The notes: generated by a model from the sequence alone, not told the origin. Counted from the first letter of the stretch, positions 1 to 9,293 are shown. The stretch is 34,211 bases of DNA from Bacteroidia bacterium (GCA_025454975.1 JALONK010000032.1:1-34211); one strand, 5' to 3'. Translations and numbers: made by a program.

Positions 1-1029
1 AGAATGTTCGTTTATTTTTTTTTCTAGTGCATCTATGCGCTTCTCTAATTCCGGTAATCTTCGGTAAACAGCACTAGCTTTTAAAGCAGTGCGTACTTCG
101 GTAACCGGACTTCCAAACCATTTTCCATTTGGTTCTTTAATATTCGTTCCTATGCCGCTTTGTGCACCAAACTGGCTTCCATCAGCAATGGTAATATGCC
201 CTGCAAATCCAACCTGACCGCCAATAACGCAATACTTTCCAATTTTTGTGCTGCCTGCAACTCCCGATTGTGAAGCAATTACCGTATGTTCACCAATTTC
301 AACGTTATGGGCAATTTGAATTAAGTTATCCAACTTCACCCCTTTTCTTATATAAGTGCTGCCCATCGTAGCACGGTCAATGCTGCAATTACTACCAATT
401 TCAACATCCGATTCTATGATTACATTTCCGGTTTGTGGAATTTTTTTATAAGAACGATCAGGCAGCGGAGCAAAACCAAAACCATCACTTCCTATAACGG
501 TTCCTGAATGTATAATACAATTATCTCCTATTTCACAATCATGATAGATTTTAACGCCCGGATATAATTTAACACCGCTACCAATTTTAACATTTGCACC
601 AATGAATACCTGGGGCATAATTTCACAATTTGATCCAACACTGGCACCATTTGAAATATAAACCTGAGCACCAATCGAGGCGGTTACATCAACCTGCGCC
701 GAATCTTCAATAACTGCACTGTCATGAATTCCGGGTTTAGCCTTACCCGCAGCTGCAAATTGTTCCAGTAAAAAAGTAAAGGCTGCATAAGCATCATCAA
801 CTTTAATTAAAGTGGTTGATACAGGTTGCGTTGGCTCAAATGTGCGGTTTACCAACACAGCTGTGCTTTTTGTTTCATACAAATATGGCTCATATTTAGG
901 ATTGGCTAAAAAAGAAAGTGCTCCGGGTTTACCCTCTTCAATTTTGGCTACGGTATGAAGCAATGCTTCTGCATCACCTGCTACTTCGCCGCCTAAAAGT
1001 TTACTGAGCTCTTTTACTGATATTTGCAT
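1..1029 (-). CDS. lpxD: UDP-3-O-acylglucosamine N-acyltransferase (LpxD), 3' end cut by window
   Basis: LpxD adds the second (N-linked) acyl chain to UDP-3-O-acylglucosamine in lipid A synthesis, in the cytoplasm. The reading frame starts at the ATG complementary to 1027-1029 ([20 protein letters not shown]) and stays open to base 1, 343 codons, so only the last few residues can be missing. The N-terminal uridine-binding part contains [19 protein letters not shown]. The rest is a hexapeptide-repeat left-handed beta helix, with the expected IDRATMG segment and [11 protein letters not shown], whose His matches the family's catalytic base. The tail [18 protein letters not shown] is the helical trimer tail. 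The upstream HD gene lies 30 bp away on the same strand, so the two are probably cotranscribed. LpxD is normally single-copy and essential in Bacteroidota. Confidence 0.93.
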   Translation of the reverse strand, partial: MQISVKELSKLLGGEVAGDAEALLHTVAKIEEGKPGALSFLANPKYEPYLYETKSTAVLVNRTFEPTQPVSTTLIKVDDAYAAFTFLLEQFAAAGKAKPGIHDSAVIEDSAQVDVTASIGAQVYISNGASVGSNCEIMPQVFIGANVKIGSGVKLYPGVKIYHDCEIGDNCIIHSGTVIGSDGFGFAPLPDRSYKKIPQTGNVIIESDVEIGSNCSIDRATMGSTYIRKGVKLDNLIQIAHNVEIGEHTVIASQSGVAGSTKIGKYCVIGGQVGFAGHITIADGSQFGAQSGIGTNIKEPNGKWFGSPVTEVRTALKASAVYRRLPELEKRIDALEKKINEHS

Positions 1030-1059
1030 GTAGTGCGGATTTCAAGACCGGTTGGCAAT

Positions 1060-2295
1060 TTATAAATTTTTCGGGGAACATAAAAAGTATTTGGTTACCG
1101 GCTTAGCTAATGCGCTGATATTATATTGATCAGATGCCGCCGTAATATCAGCCGTTGTTCCGTTTTTAAACAATACTTTAATATTAAATCCATCAGGCGA
1201 ATATGCCTTGTTGCTAATACTGTCGGTAAAAACTAAATAGTCGGCTTCCTCTGCCGTAAATCCCATACGTTCCACTACTTGTTGCTTCAGCGAATCCAAT
1301 AATTGCTCACCAAATGGCTCGTTTGATAATTCAATCTGTGGTAAGGTTCGGTTTTTAAGTTGCTTACATAAATAACTTAACACCTTATCTTCATGGTCGC
1401 ACCAAACTTTTACCGATACAAACACATCACTGTCGTCAAGTTTACTGTATCGTAGCAATACTTCCGGTTGATGCAGCAATTGCTGTGGCCCCGGACGGTT
1501 ATATAAAAAATATTTAAAATCAGGCGTTGCAAATAAATCAACCCCCTGAGCTGCCAACCACGTGGCACGTTTCATTATTTTCACCAATACAGCCTCAGCC
1601 GCAGTTACCGTTTTATGCAAGTACACTTGCCAATACATCAACCTGCGAGCAATTAAAAACTTCTCAATGCTGTAAATTCCTTTTTCATCAATAACCAACT
1701 CATCATCGTTAACATTTAACATATTTATGATTCTGTCGTACCCAATTACACCTTCTTGAACACCAGTATAAAAACTATCCCTACGTAAATAATCTAACCT
1801 ATCCATATCTAACTGGCTGCTTACCAGTTGATGCAAATATTTTTTATGGTATTGATTGGTGAAAATTTGAATGCATCGCCCCAATCGGCCATTAAAAGCC
1901 TCATTCAAATGCATCATAAAAGCCAATGATAATTGTTCGTGATGAACATTTTGAATAATTACCTCTTCAAGTGTATGGCTGAAGGGACCATGGCCAATAT
2001 CGTGCAACAGCACAGCCGCGCAAACCGCATCTTTTTCGTCATCTGTAATTTCGTGACCTTTTGAGCGAAGAACATCCACAGCTTGTGCGGTTAAACTCAT
2101 GGCTCCAATCACATGTTGAAAACGCGTGTGTAAAGCTCCGGGGTAAACTAAATTAGATAATCCCAATTGTTTAATTCGACGTAACCGTTGAAAAACAGGG
2201 TGTTCAATCAAATCATAAATCAATTCTGAGCTGATTGGAACAAATCCATAAACCGGATCATTAATTATTTTTTTTTTGTTTGAAGTGTATTGCAC
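1060..2295 (-). CDS. HD-domain phosphohydrolase (dNTPase/SpoT-like HD family)
   Basis: The 411-residue soluble protein has an HD metal-dependent phosphohydrolase domain in its N-terminal half. Visible elements are HTRFQHVIGAMSLT (first metal-ligand His), LLHDIGHGPFSH (the HD doublet and following His), and SSQLDMDRLDYLRRDSFYTG (the later Asp). Its opening KIINDPVYGFVPI is typical of the large HD superfamily group that includes dGTPase-like proteins; the substrate here cannot be read from sequence. The start is a GTG at 2295-2293, just ahead of the conserved INDPVYGF, and I see no suitable ATG nearby. Sixty bases separate it from porX, which is transcribed the other way, so the two probably share a promoter region. 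It leads into lpxD with a 30 bp gap. The adjacency to lpxD and porX looks like ancestral Bacteroidota gene order. Confidence 0.85.
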   Translation of the reverse strand: MQYTSNKKKIINDPVYGFVPISSELIYDLIEHPVFQRLRRIKQLGLSNLVYPGALHTRFQHVIGAMSLTAQAVDVLRSKGHEITDDEKDAVCAAVLLHDIGHGPFSHTLEEVIIQNVHHEQLSLAFMMHLNEAFNGRLGRCIQIFTNQYHKKYLHQLVSSQLDMDRLDYLRRDSFYTGVQEGVIGYDRIINMLNVNDDELVIDEKGIYSIEKFLIARRLMYWQVYLHKTVTAAEAVLVKIMKRATWLAAQGVDLFATPDFKYFLYNRPGPQQLLHQPEVLLRYSKLDDSDVFVSVKVWCDHEDKVLSYLCKQLKNRTLPQIELSNEPFGEQLLDSLKQQVVERMGFTAEEADYLVFTDSISNKAYSPDGFNIKVLFKNGTTADITAASDQYNISALAKPVTKYFLCSPKNL

Positions 2296-2355
2296 AATAT
2301 TTGTTGTCCTATTCGTTGAATGGTAAATTAAAACTAAGCAAAAATAATCTTAACT

Positions 2356-3915
2356 ATGAATAATACCCACATTCTTTGGGCCGATGATGAAATCGAGTTG
2401 TTAAAGCCTCATATCCTGTTTTTAAAAAACAAAGGCTATGAAGTAGATGAAGTAACCAGTGGTATTGATGCCATTGATGCTTGCAACAATAAGCCTTACG
2501 ATATAATTTTTTTAGATGAAAATATGCCGGGTATAACCGGGTTAGAGACGTTATCCCGCATCAAAGCCATTAAGCCTGACTTGCCCATTGTGATGATTAC
2601 CAAAAGTGAAGAAGAACACATTATGGAGGATGCCATTGGAAGTAAGATTGCCGACTATTTAATTAAACCGGTAAACTCTAACCAGATATTGTTATCCATA
2701 AAAAAGATTTTAGACAACAAACGATTGGTGAGTGAAAAAACAGCCCAAGGTTACCAGCAAGAATTCAGACAAATTGGTATGGAGTTGAATGATGATTTAA
2801 ACTTCGAGAGTTGGGTTAATTTATATAAAAAACTGGTGTACTGGGAATTAAATCTGGCATCAAGCAATGATACCGGAATGGATGAAATTTTGTTGATGCA
2901 AAAAAGTGAAGCTAATCGCGCTTGGACCAAGTTTATTAAAAATAATTATATCCAATTTTTAAAAAAGCCCAATGAACAAACACCTGTAATGAGTCAAACA
3001 GTGGTTCGTAAAAAGGTATTACCTGAATTAAAATCGGAAGTACCTGTATTTTTAATCATGCTAGATAACTTTCGTTTTGATCAATGGCGAGTAATACAGT
3101 CGCAGCTTAATGATTATTTCAGAACCGTATTAGAAGATACTTATTTAACTATTTTACCCACAACAACCCATTATGCACGTAATGCATTTTTTAGTGGAAT
3201 GATGCCCGGTGAAATTGCTAAACTATATCCTGATTTATGGGTTGATGAAGAGGAAAATGAAGGTAAAAACCTATATGAAGAAGAACTATTAGGCACACAA
3301 TTAAACAGATTGGGTTATAAAGAAAAATTCAGTTATACTAAGATTACCAATTTAGATAGCGGAAAACGTTTGGTTGACGATATCAATAATTTATTTAACA
3401 ACAAGTTTAATGTAATCGTTTACAATTTTGTTGATATGCTTAGTCATGCCCGAACCGAAATGAATGTAATGAAAGAACTGGCTGAAGATGAAGCCGCTTA
3501 CAGAAGTATAACAGCCAGTTGGTTTGAACATTCGCCTTTGTTTGAAGCCTTAAAAAAGATAGCAGCTAAAGGAGCCAAGGTAATTATTACTACCGATCAT
3601 GGCAGTATTCGGGTGCATGATGCAGTTAAGATTATTGGTGATAGAAGTACAAGTACTAACCTTCGTTACAAACAAGGTAAGAATTTAAGTTACCAGGAGA
3701 ATGAATTATTTACAATCAAAGATCCGGCAGATGCATTTTTACCAAAGGTAAATGTAAGTTCGAGGTATGTATTTGCTACTGAAAACAATTTTATGGCTTA
3801 TCCTAACAATTATAATTACCATGTAAATTTATATTCAAACTCATTTCAACATGGTGGCGTAAGTTTAGAGGAGATGATAGTACCTTTTATAGTTCTATCA
3901 GCGAAAGAAAACTAA
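2356..3915 (+). CDS. porX: PorX-type response regulator with PglZ domain
   Basis: This 519-residue two-domain protein begins with a CheY-like receiver domain. The acidic pocket is WADDE (D10, D11), the phosphoacceptor is D54 in IIFLDENMPG, the conserved Thr is in VMITKSE, and the conserved Lys is in DYLIKPV. After a helical linker (about 125-210) comes a PglZ domain of the alkaline-phosphatase superfamily. It starts at VPVFLIMLDNFRFDQW and includes LPTTTHYARNAFFSGMMPGE, FVDMLSHARTEM, IITTDHGS and a late FQHGGVSLEEMIVPF, supplying the metal-binding Asp, His and Thr residues. In Porphyromonas and Flavobacterium, PorX works with PorY and SigP to control the type IX secretion system, and its PglZ domain has phosphodiesterase activity. 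Architecture and length match that family closely. The gene is transcribed away from the HD gene. Confidence 0.92.
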   Translation: MNNTHILWADDEIELLKPHILFLKNKGYEVDEVTSGIDAIDACNNKPYDIIFLDENMPGITGLETLSRIKAIKPDLPIVMITKSEEEHIMEDAIGSKIADYLIKPVNSNQILLSIKKILDNKRLVSEKTAQGYQQEFRQIGMELNDDLNFESWVNLYKKLVYWELNLASSNDTGMDEILLMQKSEANRAWTKFIKNNYIQFLKKPNEQTPVMSQTVVRKKVLPELKSEVPVFLIMLDNFRFDQWRVIQSQLNDYFRTVLEDTYLTILPTTTHYARNAFFSGMMPGEIAKLYPDLWVDEEENEGKNLYEEELLGTQLNRLGYKEKFSYTKITNLDSGKRLVDDINNLFNNKFNVIVYNFVDMLSHARTEMNVMKELAEDEAAYRSITASWFEHSPLFEALKKIAAKGAKVIITTDHGSIRVHDAVKIIGDRSTSTNLRYKQGKNLSYQENELFTIKDPADAFLPKVNVSSRYVFATENNFMAYPNNYNYHVNLYSNSFQHGGVSLEEMIVPFIVLSAKEN

Positions 3916-3997
3916 ACACTTGTTAGGTTTATAAAAAAATTTAACATGCTCATAAAAAGCGAGAAACATAAAAAACGGAAAAATATTTTGCCTGATG

Positions 3998-4028
3998 TTT
4001 GTGGAATTAAAAACGCTTTTTATATTTG
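3998..4028 (+). promoter_or_regulatory. Bacteroidota-type promoter of the tRNA-Lys gene
   Basis: A -33 box TTTG (3998-4001), a 19 bp spacer and a perfect -7 box TATATTTG (4021-4028, form TAnnTTTG) lie 28 bp upstream of the mature tRNA. Spacing and both boxes match the housekeeping sigma factor consensus of Bacteroidota. It is a useful internal reference for other promoters in this window. Confidence 0.85.
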
Positions 4029-4056
4029 CACCCGCTTGTCGAAAGAGATATAGCTT

Positions 4057-4129
4057 GATTTCGTAGCTCAGTTGGTAGAGCATTACACTTTTAATGTAGG
4101 GGTCCTGGGTTCGAGTCCCAGCGAAATCA
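4057..4129 (+). tRNA. tRNA-Lys, anticodon TTT
   Basis: A complete cloverleaf of 73 nt can be folded by eye. The acceptor stem GATTTCG/CGAAATC pairs perfectly and is followed by discriminator A. The D arm is GCTC/GAGC, the anticodon stem TTACA/TGTAG (with one G-T pair) holds the loop CTTTTAA with anticodon TTT, and the T arm CTGGG/CCCAG holds TTCGAGT. CCA is not encoded. The gene's last 43 bases (4087-4129) form most of the 48 bp repeat found again at 21669-21716, so this tRNA is the integration target of the island. The gene remains intact. Confidence 0.97.
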
Positions 4130-4134
4130 CAAAA
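4087..4134 (+). repeat. Left attachment repeat (attL) in tRNA-Lys 3' end
   Basis: These 48 bases run from the anticodon arm through the tRNA 3' end and five bases beyond. They are identical to 21669-21716 in the same orientation. The match stops abruptly on both sides (C versus A before it, T versus G after it). A long exact direct repeat made of a tRNA 3' end is the classic footprint of tyrosine-recombinase integration. Confidence 0.92.
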
Positions 4135-4138
4135 TAAC

Positions 4139-4168
4139 AACCTTGTCAAATTTGGCAAGGTTTTTTTT
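4139..4168 (+). terminator. Rho-independent terminator after tRNA-Lys
   Basis: The arms AACCTTG (4139-4145) and CAAGGTT (4156-4162) enclose a CAAATTTG self-complementary centre and lead into eight T residues (4161-4168). It lies five bases beyond the left attachment repeat, so strictly it belongs to island DNA. A second terminator follows the right repeat and may be the tRNA's original one. Confidence 0.85.
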
Positions 4169-4448
4169 ATGGGTAAAATTTTGAAATCCCCCCCTCAACT
4201 ACGTATCAAAAACAATTTATATATTTTTCATTCAATTCAATTATCAGCAATAGGATTGCTTAAAAGATATGTTTAGTACACAAAATATATTTTGAATTTC
4301 AACTACAGTTTACTTATTTAGCATAACAAAAGTAACCGTATTTCTTAACCCTAACCCCAATGCATTTGTATACAATACTGAAATAATGAATAAAAGTAGT
4401 TGAGTTGTTACATTATATAACACTAAACTATAATGCTATTTAAAATAC

Positions 4449-6041
4449 ATGAGTACAGAAACAACAATAACTAAAAAGAAGAGCAAAAAAGAAACGGCCG
4501 AAAAGCCTATTGAAGTAATGTTATGGGATGCTGCCAATAAACTAAGAGGCAGTGTGGAACCGGCCGAGTATAAACACGTAGTATTAAGTTTAATATTTTT
4601 AAAGTTTGCAAGCGACAAGTTTGAGCAACACCGTGCTAAGTTAATTGCCGATGGTAAAGAAAAGTACATGGAAATGGCTGAGTTTTATAACAAAGACAAT
4701 GTATTCTTTTTAGAAGAAAACAGCCGTTGGAACTATTTAATTAAACGAGCCAAACAAAACGACCTTGCGCTGATTATTGATACCGCCTTACACACTATTG
4801 AAAAAAACAACAAAGCATTAAGAGGCGCATTGCCCGATAATTACTTCTCTCGTTTAGGATTAGATGTAACCAAATTGGCCTCTTTATTAGATACCATAAA
4901 CGATATTGATACCACCAAAGACCCACAAAACGATTTAGTTGGGCGTGTTTATGAATACTTTTTAAGCAAGTTTGCCTTGGCAGAAGGAAAAGGCAAAGGT
5001 GAATTTTACACCCCAAAAAGTATTGTAAACCTTATTGCCGAAATGATTGAACCCTACAAAGGAACCATTTACGACCCGGCTTGTGGTAGTGGTGGTATGT
5101 TTGTGCAAAGTATTAAGTTTATTGAAGCACACCATGGAAACAAAAAGGAAATTTCTATTTACGGACAAGAATACACCAACACCACTTATAAACTGGCTAA
5201 AATGAACTTGGCCATACGTGGCATTAGCGGGAATTTAGGCGAAAAAGCAGCCGACACTTTTTTAGACGACCAACACAAAGACTTAAAAGCCGACTTTATA
5301 ATGGCCAACCCACCTTTTAACCAAAAAGATTGGCGAGGCGAAAATGAATTGACAGACGACCCGCGTTGGTTAGGTTATGATGTGCCACCAAAAAGCAATG
5401 CAAACTATGGATGGATTTTAAACATGGTAAGCAAGTTAAGTGATAACGGTGTGGCCGGATTTATATTGGCCAATGGGGCATTAAGTGGTGGTGGCGAAGA
5501 ATATAAAATACGCAGGAAGTTGATTGAAAATGATTTGGTAGAAGCTATTGTTGTTTTACCTCGTGATATGTTCTACACAACAGATATTAGTGTTACACTT
5601 TGGATTATAAACAAAAACAAAAAGGCAAGAAAAGTTGTGCATGGTGATTTGATAAGAGATTATCGAAACCGTACTGGTGAGATATTATTTGTTGATTTGA
5701 GAAGATGGGGAACCGAATATGAGAAAATGTATATTGAGTTCATTCAAGAAGATATAAATAAAATAGTGAGAAACTACCACAACTGGCAACAAGCCGACTA
5801 CAAGAACAACTACAATAATGTGCCTGAGTATTGCTACTCTGCCAGTTTTGAAGAAATACAGGCAAACGATTTTTCGTTGGTGCCAAGCAAATACATTCAA
5901 TTTATTGACCGTGACAGTGAAATAGATTTTCACACAGAGATGAAACGCATTCAAAAGGATTTCAAAACCCTTTTGCAAGAAGAAAAGCAATCGCAGGAGC
6001 AATTGATTAACGCTTTTAAAACTTTGGGCTATGAGTTATAA
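4449..6041 (+). CDS. hsdM: Type I restriction-modification methyltransferase subunit HsdM
   Basis: HsdM transfers methyl groups from S-adenosylmethionine to adenine in the target chosen by HsdS, and is part of both the modification and the restriction complex. The 530-residue protein has the usual N-terminal helical domain (KPIEVMLWDAANKLRGSVEP, YKHVVLSLIFLKFASDKFEQ). It also has the GEFYTPKSIV approach, the SAM-binding motif DPACGSGGMF (about residue 209) and the N6-adenine catalytic motif NPPF (about residue 287). Length is normal for the family. It is the first gene inside the island, about 280 bp after the tRNA terminator; that gap shows nothing I can identify except presumed promoter sequence. 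The stop overlaps the hsdS start by 11 bp, indicating translational coupling. Confidence 0.96.
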   Translation: MSTETTITKKKSKKETAEKPIEVMLWDAANKLRGSVEPAEYKHVVLSLIFLKFASDKFEQHRAKLIADGKEKYMEMAEFYNKDNVFFLEENSRWNYLIKRAKQNDLALIIDTALHTIEKNNKALRGALPDNYFSRLGLDVTKLASLLDTINDIDTTKDPQNDLVGRVYEYFLSKFALAEGKGKGEFYTPKSIVNLIAEMIEPYKGTIYDPACGSGGMFVQSIKFIEAHHGNKKEISIYGQEYTNTTYKLAKMNLAIRGISGNLGEKAADTFLDDQHKDLKADFIMANPPFNQKDWRGENELTDDPRWLGYDVPPKSNANYGWILNMVSKLSDNGVAGFILANGALSGGGEEYKIRRKLIENDLVEAIVVLPRDMFYTTDISVTLWIINKNKKARKVVHGDLIRDYRNRTGEILFVDLRRWGTEYEKMYIEFIQEDINKIVRNYHNWQQADYKNNYNNVPEYCYSASFEEIQANDFSLVPSKYIQFIDRDSEIDFHTEMKRIQKDFKTLLQEEKQSQEQLINAFKTLGYEL

Positions 6042-7149
6042 GCGTATTGGCGATTATATTAGACAAGTGGATAAACGGAATAGCGATTTATCTGTCACTT
6101 TGCTTCGTGGCGTTTCCACAACGAAAAAATTAATTGAATCGGTTGCAAATATTAGTGGTGTAACGCTTCATTCATATAAAGTCGTAGATAAAGGCCAGTT
6201 TGTTTATGTATCAGATACTTCAAGAAGAGGCGATAAAATTGCGATAGCACTTAATGATGAAGAACCTTGTATTGTTTCAAGCATTTATACAGTTTTTGAA
6301 GTAATTGACGAAAATGAATTGATTCCCGAGTATTTGTTTATGTGGTTCAATCGTGCTGAATTTGACCGATTTGCTCGATTTAATTCGTGGGGTAGTGCAA
6401 GAGAAACTTTTGATTGGGCAGATTTGTGTGATGTTAAAATCCCGATTCCTGATATTAACGAACAACGCAAAGTTGTTGCTCTTTACAATGGTTTACTCAC
6501 TAACCAAAAAACCTACGAAAAAAGCTTGGCTGATTTGCAATTGATTTGCGACAGTTTTTTTGATAAACTTAAAAAAGAAGAAGAACTAAAATTGCTTGGG
6601 TCTTATATAAAATCAATTGACACTAGGAATAAAGATGGAAGCGTGAAATTATTTCAAGGTGTAAGTAACAATAAGCATTTTATGACTCCTAAACAGATTG
6701 GGGCCAATATCTATAGTGCTAAAGTTGTAAAACCAGGTCAATTTGCTTATAACAAAGCAACCACCAGAAATGGAGAAAAAATATCAATTGCATATCGAAC
6801 GGGTGAGGCCTGTGCCGTTTCTTCCGCATACCAAGTTTTCGAGATAACTAAAAAAGATAAGCTTCTACCTGAATTCCTCCTTCTTTGGTTCACCCGCAAA
6901 GAATTTGACAGGTATGCAATTTTTATGTCAGAAGGCAGTGCACACGAATTCTTTGATTTTGATAAGATGTGCAATGTAAAATTACCCATTCCTGACATAA
7001 AAGTTCAAGAAGCCATTGTAAGCATTTATCATACGTTGGAAACACGAAAACGAATCAATGAGCAATTGAAAAACACCATTAAACCGCTTTGTCCAGTGCT
7101 GATGAAAGGTGTGGTGGAGAGTATGAAATTAGAAATAGTAGAAAAGTAG
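6031..7149 (+). CDS. hsdS: Type I restriction-modification specificity subunit HsdS
   Basis: HsdS recognises the bipartite DNA target and tethers HsdM and HsdR. The 372-residue protein contains two tandem halves, each a target recognition domain followed by a helical spacer. The first half has IPEYLFMWFNRAEFDRFARF and VKIPIPDINEQRKVV; the second has LPEFLLLWFTRKEFDRYAIF and VKLPIPDIKVQEAIV. The halves resemble each other throughout (also RGDKIAIAL/NGEKISIAY and CIVSSIYTVFEV/CAVSSAYQVFEI). The two half-sites may therefore be related or nearly palindromic, which is less common than unrelated domains. The protein is slightly short for the family but both repeats look complete. It overlaps hsdM by 11 bp and ends 5 bp before the next gene. 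Confidence 0.93.
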   Translation: MSYKRIGDYIRQVDKRNSDLSVTLLRGVSTTKKLIESVANISGVTLHSYKVVDKGQFVYVSDTSRRGDKIAIALNDEEPCIVSSIYTVFEVIDENELIPEYLFMWFNRAEFDRFARFNSWGSARETFDWADLCDVKIPIPDINEQRKVVALYNGLLTNQKTYEKSLADLQLICDSFFDKLKKEEELKLLGSYIKSIDTRNKDGSVKLFQGVSNNKHFMTPKQIGANIYSAKVVKPGQFAYNKATTRNGEKISIAYRTGEACAVSSAYQVFEITKKDKLLPEFLLLWFTRKEFDRYAIFMSEGSAHEFFDFDKMCNVKLPIPDIKVQEAIVSIYHTLETRKRINEQLKNTIKPLCPVLMKGVVESMKLEIVEK

Positions 7150-7154
7150 AATAT

Positions 7155-9131
7155 ATGAGTAAGCAATCTGTTGAAATTACAAGTTCGGGCATTAAAAAAG
7201 TCCTTCAAAAATATACTGCTGAAAGGGCAATTGCCGAATATATATGGAATGGATATGATGCAAAAGCTTCAATCATAAATGTTGATTTTGAAATTGATTC
7301 TAAAGAGTTTGATACATATAAATCTATTAGCATTTCAGACAATGGAGAAGGAATCATTTATGAGGATTTATCAGAAAGATTTAGAAAGTTCTATGAATCA
7401 AATAAAGCAAGCATTAGTACAGACAGCAATGATTTAACCCGTGGAAAAAATGGATATGGGCGATTTACATTCCATAAATTTGCTAGATATGCAAAATGGA
7501 TAACCCAATATTACAGACCAGATAGTATTCTATACTCCTATGAAATCACTATAAATAGCGATAATCTCAGGGATTATGAACCAAGCGAACCCATTAAAGC
7601 CTCCAGCTCGAAAGGAACAACCGTGAAGTTTACAGAAATTAATTCTGATATATCAACTGCTTTTATCAATGATGTTTTAAAACCATACTTAAGGGCTGAA
7701 TTTGCTTGGTATTTAGAACTTAAAGAAGAAAAGAAAATATTTATTAATGGTGAAGAACTTGATTACTCTTCAATAATAGCTGAAAATGAAAGTTTCCCAG
7801 TTGAATTAAAATTAAGGAAAGAAGACATCAAGTTTGAGTGTAAATATATTAGGTGGACAAATAAGTTGAATCACGAATATTCACGATTTTACTTCTTAAA
7901 CGAAGCGTTGGAGTTAAAGAAAACAAAAACAACTTCACTCAATAAAAAAGGTGATAATTACTGGCACAGCTTGTTAATTGTAAGCGTTTTTTTTAATGAA
8001 ACCACCATTGAAGAAGAAGACGATAACGAAACCACCCCCAAACTATTTAGCACAGGTGAGGAAAACAAAATTTTCAAAGACCTCATTAGTAAATTGAATG
8101 AATATCTTAAAAACAAAAGGCGTCCGTTTTTGAAGGTTCAAGCCGAAAAACTGATAGAAAAATACGAGGATGAAAAAGTATTTCCGGAATTTGGGGAAAA
8201 CGATTGGGATATAGCTCGTAAAGAAAGTTTAAAAAATCTTGTTAAAGAGATTTACGAAGTAGAACCTGCCGTCTTTATGAAGCTTAATAAAGAACAGAAA
8301 AGAATATTCCTTGAACTACTAAACTTAGTGATGGATAGTTCTGAGAGTGAAAGTCTCCTCAAAATTATTGGTGCTGTTGTTGAATTGGATTCGGCAGACA
8401 GAAAAGAGTTCGCTAAACTATTAGAAGAGACAAAATTAAAGTATGTAATAACCACAATTAATCTTATAAAACACCGCTTGCTGGTTCTTGAAAATCTTAA
8501 AAAACTTGTATTTAATGAAGAATTAAAAGCTAATGAAAGAGACCATTTACAGAAGTATATAGAAAAACATTATTGGATTTTTGGGGAAGAATATAGAATG
8601 GTATGTGCTGAAGAAGTCAAGTTTGAAGATGCACTAAGAAAGTATATTTATATTCTAAGAGGGATTGATGAAAATAAATTCATTTCACATCCAGATAAAT
8701 ACAAGGAAATGGACTTGTTCTTAACCGGAACGGATTTCAGAGATGGCAAACCTCATAATGTAGTTATTGAAATAAAGAATCCAACGACAATCAAGAAACT
8801 AAAAAACAAGGAAGTAGGACAGATAAAAGAATATATTGATGTTATTCTTAAACAAGATGAATTCAATGACCACAATGAATTTTGGTCATTTTATTTAATA
8901 GGTCAAGATTATGATGATATAGTCAAAGATGACATTCAAAATATTGAAACAGGTTTACTTCGTAAAAAGGACAATCACTCTTTATATGTAAAAAAATGGA
9001 GTGAAATAACAAATGAAGTTGAAAGAAGACTTAAATATTTGCTTGAAAAACTCAAAATTGAAAGAGAGTCGCTTTCCAAAGGAAAATCTATTAAAGAAAT
9101 TATTGAACTAAAACCAACTGTTACTAACTAA
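7155..9131 (+). CDS. GHKL (MORC/Hsp90-like) ATPase with probable C-terminal PD-(D/E)xK nuclease
   Basis: The 658-residue protein opens with a GHKL ATP-binding fold: N box AIAEYIWNGYDAKA (E28, N32), G1 box DNGEGI (D62 to I67) and G2-like box GKNGYGRFTFHKFA (about 97-110). A middle region rich in charged helices follows. The C-terminal part carries YKEMDLFLTG, then VVIEIKNPT and EVGQIKEYI, the D...ExK...Q pattern of PD-(D/E)xK nucleases. I chose the ATG at 7155 (MSKQSVEITS), 5 bp after hsdS, over an upstream in-frame start inside hsdS. Prokaryotic MORC/MutL-like GHKL ATPases have been described next to restriction-modification genes (Iyer, Abhiman and Aravind), so an ATP-gated DNA-cleaving accessory or separate defence factor is likely. 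The exact family is not identified. Confidence 0.8.
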   Translation: MSKQSVEITSSGIKKVLQKYTAERAIAEYIWNGYDAKASIINVDFEIDSKEFDTYKSISISDNGEGIIYEDLSERFRKFYESNKASISTDSNDLTRGKNGYGRFTFHKFARYAKWITQYYRPDSILYSYEITINSDNLRDYEPSEPIKASSSKGTTVKFTEINSDISTAFINDVLKPYLRAEFAWYLELKEEKKIFINGEELDYSSIIAENESFPVELKLRKEDIKFECKYIRWTNKLNHEYSRFYFLNEALELKKTKTTSLNKKGDNYWHSLLIVSVFFNETTIEEEDDNETTPKLFSTGEENKIFKDLISKLNEYLKNKRRPFLKVQAEKLIEKYEDEKVFPEFGENDWDIARKESLKNLVKEIYEVEPAVFMKLNKEQKRIFLELLNLVMDSSESESLLKIIGAVVELDSADRKEFAKLLEETKLKYVITTINLIKHRLLVLENLKKLVFNEELKANERDHLQKYIEKHYWIFGEEYRMVCAEEVKFEDALRKYIYILRGIDENKFISHPDKYKEMDLFLTGTDFRDGKPHNVVIEIKNPTTIKKLKNKEVGQIKEYIDVILKQDEFNDHNEFWSFYLIGQDYDDIVKDDIQNIETGLLRKKDNHSLYVKKWSEITNEVERRLKYLLEKLKIERESLSKGKSIKEIIELKPTVTN

Positions 9132-9140
9132 ATAAATAAT

Positions 9141-9293
9141 ATGGCAGAATTACGAGTAAGTAATAAAAGTATCAGTCAACTGTTTATATTTTTCGAATTT
9201 GTCGAACGAAAATTGATAAGTAAATTGTCATTTAAGACCATAATTAAAGTGCTTAGCAAGATGATATCTTCTAGTAAAATGGAGAGTATGTAA
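9141..9293 (+). CDS. Small ORF, 50 aa, possible remnant of a larger defence gene
   Basis: An open frame begins with ATG 9 bp after the GHKL gene stop and ends at TAA 9291-9293. The peptide starts MAELRVSNKSISQLF, which resembles the opening of DUF262/GmrSD-type proteins, but the following YQR-type core of that family is missing. It then runs into a Lys/Ser/Ile-rich tail. It is either a truncated remnant left by a deletion or a genuine small protein. The resemblance is from memory and weak. Confidence 0.35.
   Translation: MAELRVSNKSISQLFIFFEFVERKLISKLSFKTIIKVLSKMISSSKMESM

Noticed and set aside
3898-4158. Minus-strand ORF across the tRNA-Lys gene
   Set aside because: It is the complement of the tRNA and its flanks; the cloverleaf explains the sequence.
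7089-7154. Upstream in-frame start for the GHKL gene inside hsdS
   Set aside because: The added residues overlap the conserved hsdS end and precede a good ATG placed 5 bp after the hsdS stop, so the later start is more likely.
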